This document shows, piece after piece, positions 60,775 to 64,000 of a DNA stretch of 64,000 nucleotides. The notes beneath the pieces were generated by a model. It worked only from the letters and a program-made list of their open reading frames with translations, was not told where the DNA came from and searched no databases. The position numbers and the translations under genes were made by a program. Within the stretch, counting starts at the first letter, position 1. The number at the start of each line of letters is the position of its first letter. The stretch covers positions 62,001-126,000 of the forward strand of contig DASVBS010000034.1 of the NCBI GenBank assembly GCA_036375715.1, read 5' to 3'. Origin of the DNA: Longimicrobiaceae bacterium (lineage in GTDB: Bacteria; Gemmatimonadota; Gemmatimonadetes; Longimicrobiales; Longimicrobiaceae).

Positions 60775-62195
60775 GCACCAACCTTCCCTCTGATTCGGAC
60801 CCCCGGGAGGTCCCTCACCGACGGCCGTACGATTCGGTCCTGGATCTCATCGGCTGGACGCCTTTGATCCGCCTGCGGCGCGTCACCGAGGGGATCCGCA
60901 CGCCGGTTTTCGGCAAAGCAGAGTTCATGAACCCCGGCGGCTCGGTGAAGGACCGGATCGGCCCGGCCATCATCGAAGCGGCGGAACGGGAGGGGCTCCT
61001 CAAGCCGGGCGGGACGATCGTCGAGGGGACGAGCGGGAATACCGGGGTCGGTCTGGCGATCGCTGCGGTGCCCAGGGGTTACCGCTGCATCTTTACCATC
61101 CCGGATAAGATGAGCCAGGAGAAGGTGCGGCTGCTGAAGGCCTTCGGGGCCGAGGTAATCATCACCCCCACCGCGGTGCCGCCGGATCACCCCGACAACT
61201 ATGTGGTGATGGCGCGGCGCATCGCCGAAGAAACTCCGAACGCCATCCTCGCCAACCAGTTCTACAACCAGGCGAACCCGGAAGCGCACTACCGGACCAC
61301 CGGCCCCGAGCTGTGGGAGCAGACGGAGGGCAGGATCACCCACTTCGTCGCTGCGGCGGGAACCGGTGGCACCATCACCGGAGTGGGTCGCTACCTGAAA
61401 GAGAAGAACCCCGACATCCGCATCATCGGCGGAGATCCGGTCGGCTCGATCATCCGCGAGTACGCAATGACCGGCAAGAAGGGGGAAGGGACGCCCTACA
61501 AAGTCGAGGGAATCGGCCAGGACAAGATCCCTGGGACTCTCGACCTGACGGTCGTGGACGAATGGCGCAGCGTGGACGACCGGACTGCCTTCGCCATGGC
61601 GCGCCGCCTGACCCGGGAGGAGGGGCTCTTCGTCGGAGGATCGAGCGGGCTGATCACCCATGTGGCGCTCGAGGTGGCCCGGGAGATCGATGATCCGGAC
61701 GCCTGCGTGGTCACCATGCTATGCGATACCGGCGAGCGCTACCTGTCCAAGCTGTACAACGACGAGTGGCTGCGAGAGCACCAGCTGCTGGAGCCCGCGC
61801 GGGTGACGGCTGCCCTGATGATGTCACTCAAGTCGCACGACGTGCCCGAGACGATCGTGTCAGTCGAGCCCGCCACGCCGGTTCGACGCGCGCTCGAGTT
61901 CATGACGAGCCGGAACATCTCACAGCTCCCGGTGATCGCGGAAGGCGACTGCGTGGGGCACGTGACCGACGCCACCTTGATGGCGCGTGTGGTGGAGAAC
62001 CCGAGCGTGCTGGATCTCCCCGTGCAGGAGTTGATGGACCCGCCGCTCCCAGTCATCGACGAGCACATGCCGCTCGAGGCGGTCACCCGCCTGCTCACCC
62101 GTCAGAATCCGGCCGTGCTCGTCCGTCATGAGGGCACGCTCGCGGGGATCATCACGCGCTTCGATGTGCTGAGCTATCTCACGGGGAAGGGATAG
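60771..62195 (+). CDS. cystathionine beta-synthase (PLP enzyme with CBS-pair domains)
   Basis: 474 residues from a TTG overlapping the previous stop, with GGAG upstream. It condenses serine (or an activated serine) with homocysteine or sulfide. Lys60 in NPGGSVKDR forms the Schiff base with pyridoxal phosphate. GTSGNTGVGLA binds the substrate carboxylate and AGTGGTITGVGRYLKE the phosphate. Residues ~350-474 form two CBS domains (DVPETIVSVEPATPVRRALEFM and VQELMDPPLPVIDEHMPLEAVTRLL), which usually sense adenosyl compounds. The CBS domains favour cystathionine synthase over plain cysteine synthase. The gene converges with add and overlaps it by 17 bases. Confidence 0.93.
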   Translation: MSTNLPSDSDPREVPHRRPYDSVLDLIGWTPLIRLRRVTEGIRTPVFGKAEFMNPGGSVKDRIGPAIIEAAEREGLLKPGGTIVEGTSGNTGVGLAIAAVPRGYRCIFTIPDKMSQEKVRLLKAFGAEVIITPTAVPPDHPDNYVVMARRIAEETPNAILANQFYNQANPEAHYRTTGPELWEQTEGRITHFVAAAGTGGTITGVGRYLKEKNPDIRIIGGDPVGSIIREYAMTGKKGEGTPYKVEGIGQDKIPGTLDLTVVDEWRSVDDRTAFAMARRLTREEGLFVGGSSGLITHVALEVAREIDDPDACVVTMLCDTGERYLSKLYNDEWLREHQLLEPARVTAALMMSLKSHDVPETIVSVEPATPVRRALEFMTSRNISQLPVIAEGDCVGHVTDATLMARVVENPSVLDLPVQELMDPPLPVIDEHMPLEAVTRLLTRQNPAVLVRHEGTLAGIITRFDVLSYLTGKG

Positions 62196-63261
62196 CCGCC
62201 ATCTCCTCCTTCACCCTCCCGATTATCCGCTGCTTCTCGTCCCAGGGAAGGAAAGCGGCGTCGAAGGCCATCAGCGCCACCTGCTTCAGCTCCTCCCAGG
62301 AGAAGCCCAGGTGCTCGTGCGCCAGACGGTACTCTTCGGTGAGCGTGGTGCCGCTCATCAGGCGGTTGTCCGTGTTCAGACTCACCACGATTCCCTCATC
62401 GAAATAGCGACGCACGGGGTGATCGGCATAGCTGGCCACCGCGCGCGTCTGCACGTTCGAGCTCAGGCAGATCTCGATGGGGATGCGAAAATCCCGCACG
62501 TAGCGCATCAGGTCGGGATCCTCGTAGAGCCGGGTTCCGTGGCCGATCCGGTTCGCGCGGCAGTAGTGCAGCGCCTGGTGGATCGATTCCGGTCCGTACG
62601 CCTCTCCCGCGTGGATCGTCGTGGCCATGTTGCGGTTGATCACCGTGTAGAAGGCGTCGCGGTGCTTCTTGGCCGGGTAGTTGTACTCGGCGCCGGCCAG
62701 GTCGAAAGCCACCACTCCACGCCCCTTGTAGGCTACCGTGAGGTCCGCCAGGTCGCGCGACGTCGCGGGGTCCATGTTGCGAATCCCGCAGATGATCAGG
62801 GCGGTTCGGATCCCCAGCTCGCGTTCGGCCCTCGCCAGCCCTCGCAGCGGTGCGTCCACCGCCTCGGTCAAGGGCAGGCCCTCGCGCGTATGTAGCAACG
62901 GCGAGTAGCGGATCTCCGCGTAGCGAACGTTCTCGCCCGCGAGGTCCTCCGCCAACTCGTAGGCGATGCGCTCGAGGCTCTCGGCGGTCTGCATCAGCGA
63001 GAGGGTGACCTCGAAGCGTTCGAGGTACTCCACCAAGTTGCGGGCGTCCGTCACGTGCATGTAGTCCCGCAGGCTGCGCGCGTCGGAGCGGGGAAGGGGC
63101 TTTTGCTGCTCGGCCGCGAGCTCCAGCATGGTCGTCGCGCGCAGTGACCCGTCCAGATGCACGTGCAGCTCCGCCTTGGGCATCTGGCGGAGCCGATCGG
63201 GATCGATTGACGGGGGACGAGGCCGTCCCCGCGAACGGTCGGGGAGCGTATCGATCACCAT
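62179..63261 (-). CDS. add: adenosine deaminase
   Basis: 360 residues. Zinc ligands are His33 and His35 in ELHVHLDGSL, His in TTIHAGEAYG, and Asp in VSLNTDNRLMSGT; the catalytic Glu is in HAGEAYG and the His in RIGHGTRL. It deaminates adenosine to inosine in purine salvage. Length agrees with the family (about 330-360). Its start overlaps the end of the upstream rhomboid gene by seven bases, so they are co-transcribed. Its end overlaps the convergent cystathionine beta-synthase gene by 17 bases. Confidence 0.95.
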   Translation of the reverse strand: MVIDTLPDRSRGRPRPPSIDPDRLRQMPKAELHVHLDGSLRATTMLELAAEQQKPLPRSDARSLRDYMHVTDARNLVEYLERFEVTLSLMQTAESLERIAYELAEDLAGENVRYAEIRYSPLLHTREGLPLTEAVDAPLRGLARAERELGIRTALIICGIRNMDPATSRDLADLTVAYKGRGVVAFDLAGAEYNYPAKKHRDAFYTVINRNMATTIHAGEAYGPESIHQALHYCRANRIGHGTRLYEDPDLMRYVRDFRIPIEICLSSNVQTRAVASYADHPVRRYFDEGIVVSLNTDNRLMSGTTLTEEYRLAHEHLGFSWEELKQVALMAFDAAFLPWDEKQRIIGRVKEEMAAIPSP

Positions 63262-63977
63262 TCCAGATCCGCGATCTCGGCGCGCGAGAGCTTCACCTTC
63301 TTTCGCTTGGCCTCGGTCAATCGACGCTTCTCGAACAACCGGATCAACACCACCCCCGCCACGAACCCGCCCACATGAGCCCAGACGGCGACTCCACCCT
63401 GTTCCGCCATGGTGGGCGCCAGACTCGAGAGTCCCATCATCAACTGAATCACGAACCAGTAACCGAGGAAGTACCAGGCAGGCAGGTCGACGAAGAAGAA
63501 CGGCGGCAGCCAGGTGTGGACCCGCACGCGAGGATAGAGAAGGACGTATGCGCCCATGATCCCGCTGATCGCACCGCTAGCCCCGACCATGGGGATCGCG
63601 CTGTTGGGCGCGAAGAGGATGTGCGCGGCCGAGGCGGTGAGGCCGCACACCAGGTAGAAGACGATGAAGCGCAGGTGCCCCATCGAGTCCTCGACGTTGT
63701 TCCCGAACACCCAGAGGAAGACCATGTTGCCGATCAGGTGTCCCCAGCTGCCGTGCATGAAAAGCGAGGTGAGCAGCGCGCTCTGACCCAGCCCGCGCAC
63801 CGGGCACCCCCCGGTGACCTCGCACGGCACACTGCCGAACGCCTCGATGGAGGCCAGCAACACCGGCGGCGAGCCCGCGCCCTGGAGAAGAATCCAGGCC
63901 GCGACATTCAACCCGATCAGGATCATCGAGACGAAGGGTGTCAGCTCGGTCGGATTCTCATCTCGGATGGGGATCAA
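63255..63977 (-). CDS. rhomboid family intramembrane serine protease
   Basis: 240 residues from a TTG preceded by GGAG; the product starts IPIRDENPT, the usual rhomboid N-terminus. Six membrane helices are present. The catalytic Ser134 is in GASGAISG and His201 in WAHVGGF, and HGSWGHLIGNMVFLWVFG is the loop 1/helix 2 signature with the oxyanion His/Asn. It cleaves membrane proteins within or near the bilayer. The C-terminal basic tail is cytoplasmic. No gene start is visible further upstream within the window. Confidence 0.92.
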   Translation of the reverse strand: MIPIRDENPTELTPFVSMILIGLNVAAWILLQGAGSPPVLLASIEAFGSVPCEVTGGCPVRGLGQSALLTSLFMHGSWGHLIGNMVFLWVFGNNVEDSMGHLRFIVFYLVCGLTASAAHILFAPNSAIPMVGASGAISGIMGAYVLLYPRVRVHTWLPPFFFVDLPAWYFLGYWFVIQLMMGLSSLAPTMAEQGGVAVWAHVGGFVAGVVLIRLFEKRRLTEAKRKKVKLSRAEIADLEW

Positions 63978-64000
63978 CGCTCGACTCCGTCGTGTTGGTT

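Overview
The window is a 64 kb stretch of G+C-rich bacterial chromosome, coding on both strands, with no tRNA, rRNA, CRISPR array, prophage or recognisable insertion sequence. The organism looks like a Gram-negative of the Gemmatimonadota type. It has many periplasmic lipoproteins and Tat-exported enzymes, a SusC-like TonB plug protein, M16 and S9 peptidases, a planctomycete-type haem protein, a DUF305/LVIVD pair and an ECF sigma factor followed by a zinc-finger anti-sigma factor. This assignment is an inference from gene content; no marker gene fixes it.

Layout. 1-21.9 kb holds metabolic and periplasmic genes: an S9 peptidase; an operon of glycosylasparaginase, phosphodiesterase and PfkB kinase; an LVIVD lipoprotein next to a DUF305 protein; bifunctional aspartokinase/homoserine dehydrogenase; a GMC oxidoreductase with its small Tat-type subunit; a lone KDPG aldolase; a DUF1906 lipoprotein with a PilZ protein; and a translationally coupled DUF1080 protein and propeller-cupredoxin fusion. 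21.9-38.3 kb is a hexuronate and pentose island: uxuA, xylB and a xylose-isomerase-like gene with a ROK repressor on the minus strand, and divergently uxaC, a 1000-residue haem c protein, uxaA, uxaB, eda, kdgK and an ExuT-like transporter on the plus strand. Together they encode uptake of galacturonate/glucuronate and conversion to pyruvate and glyceraldehyde 3-phosphate. Two 21-bp imperfect palindromes between the ROK gene and uxaC are probable operators.

38.5-44.0 kb is a compact six-gene minus-strand operon resembling the ebo clusters (TatD hydrolase, alkaline-phosphatase-fold enzyme, UbiA prenyltransferase, TIM-barrel protein), but with an inositol-3-phosphate synthase in place of the usual dehydroquinate-synthase-type cyclase and a small unassigned protein at its head. 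It is the best candidate for an undescribed system in the window. 44.2-47.8 kb carries a TIM-barrel sugar isomerase and two Gfo/Idh/MocA oxidoreductases. Together with the GMC pair and the DUF1080 protein these are the enzyme types seen in 3-keto-glycoside metabolism.

47.9-64 kb is mostly housekeeping: a plug-only TonB lipoprotein, 6-phosphofructokinase, a TPR protein, a YdcF-like protein, an M16 peptidase pair with a NUDIX hydrolase, the sigma/anti-sigma pair, holA, mutS, a TonB-C lipoprotein, cystathionine beta-synthase, adenosine deaminase and a rhomboid protease. Four AT-rich repeat sites, three built on a GAATTAC/GTAATTC heptamer and one on a related unit, sit in intergenic gaps between 15.8 and 48.7 kb.
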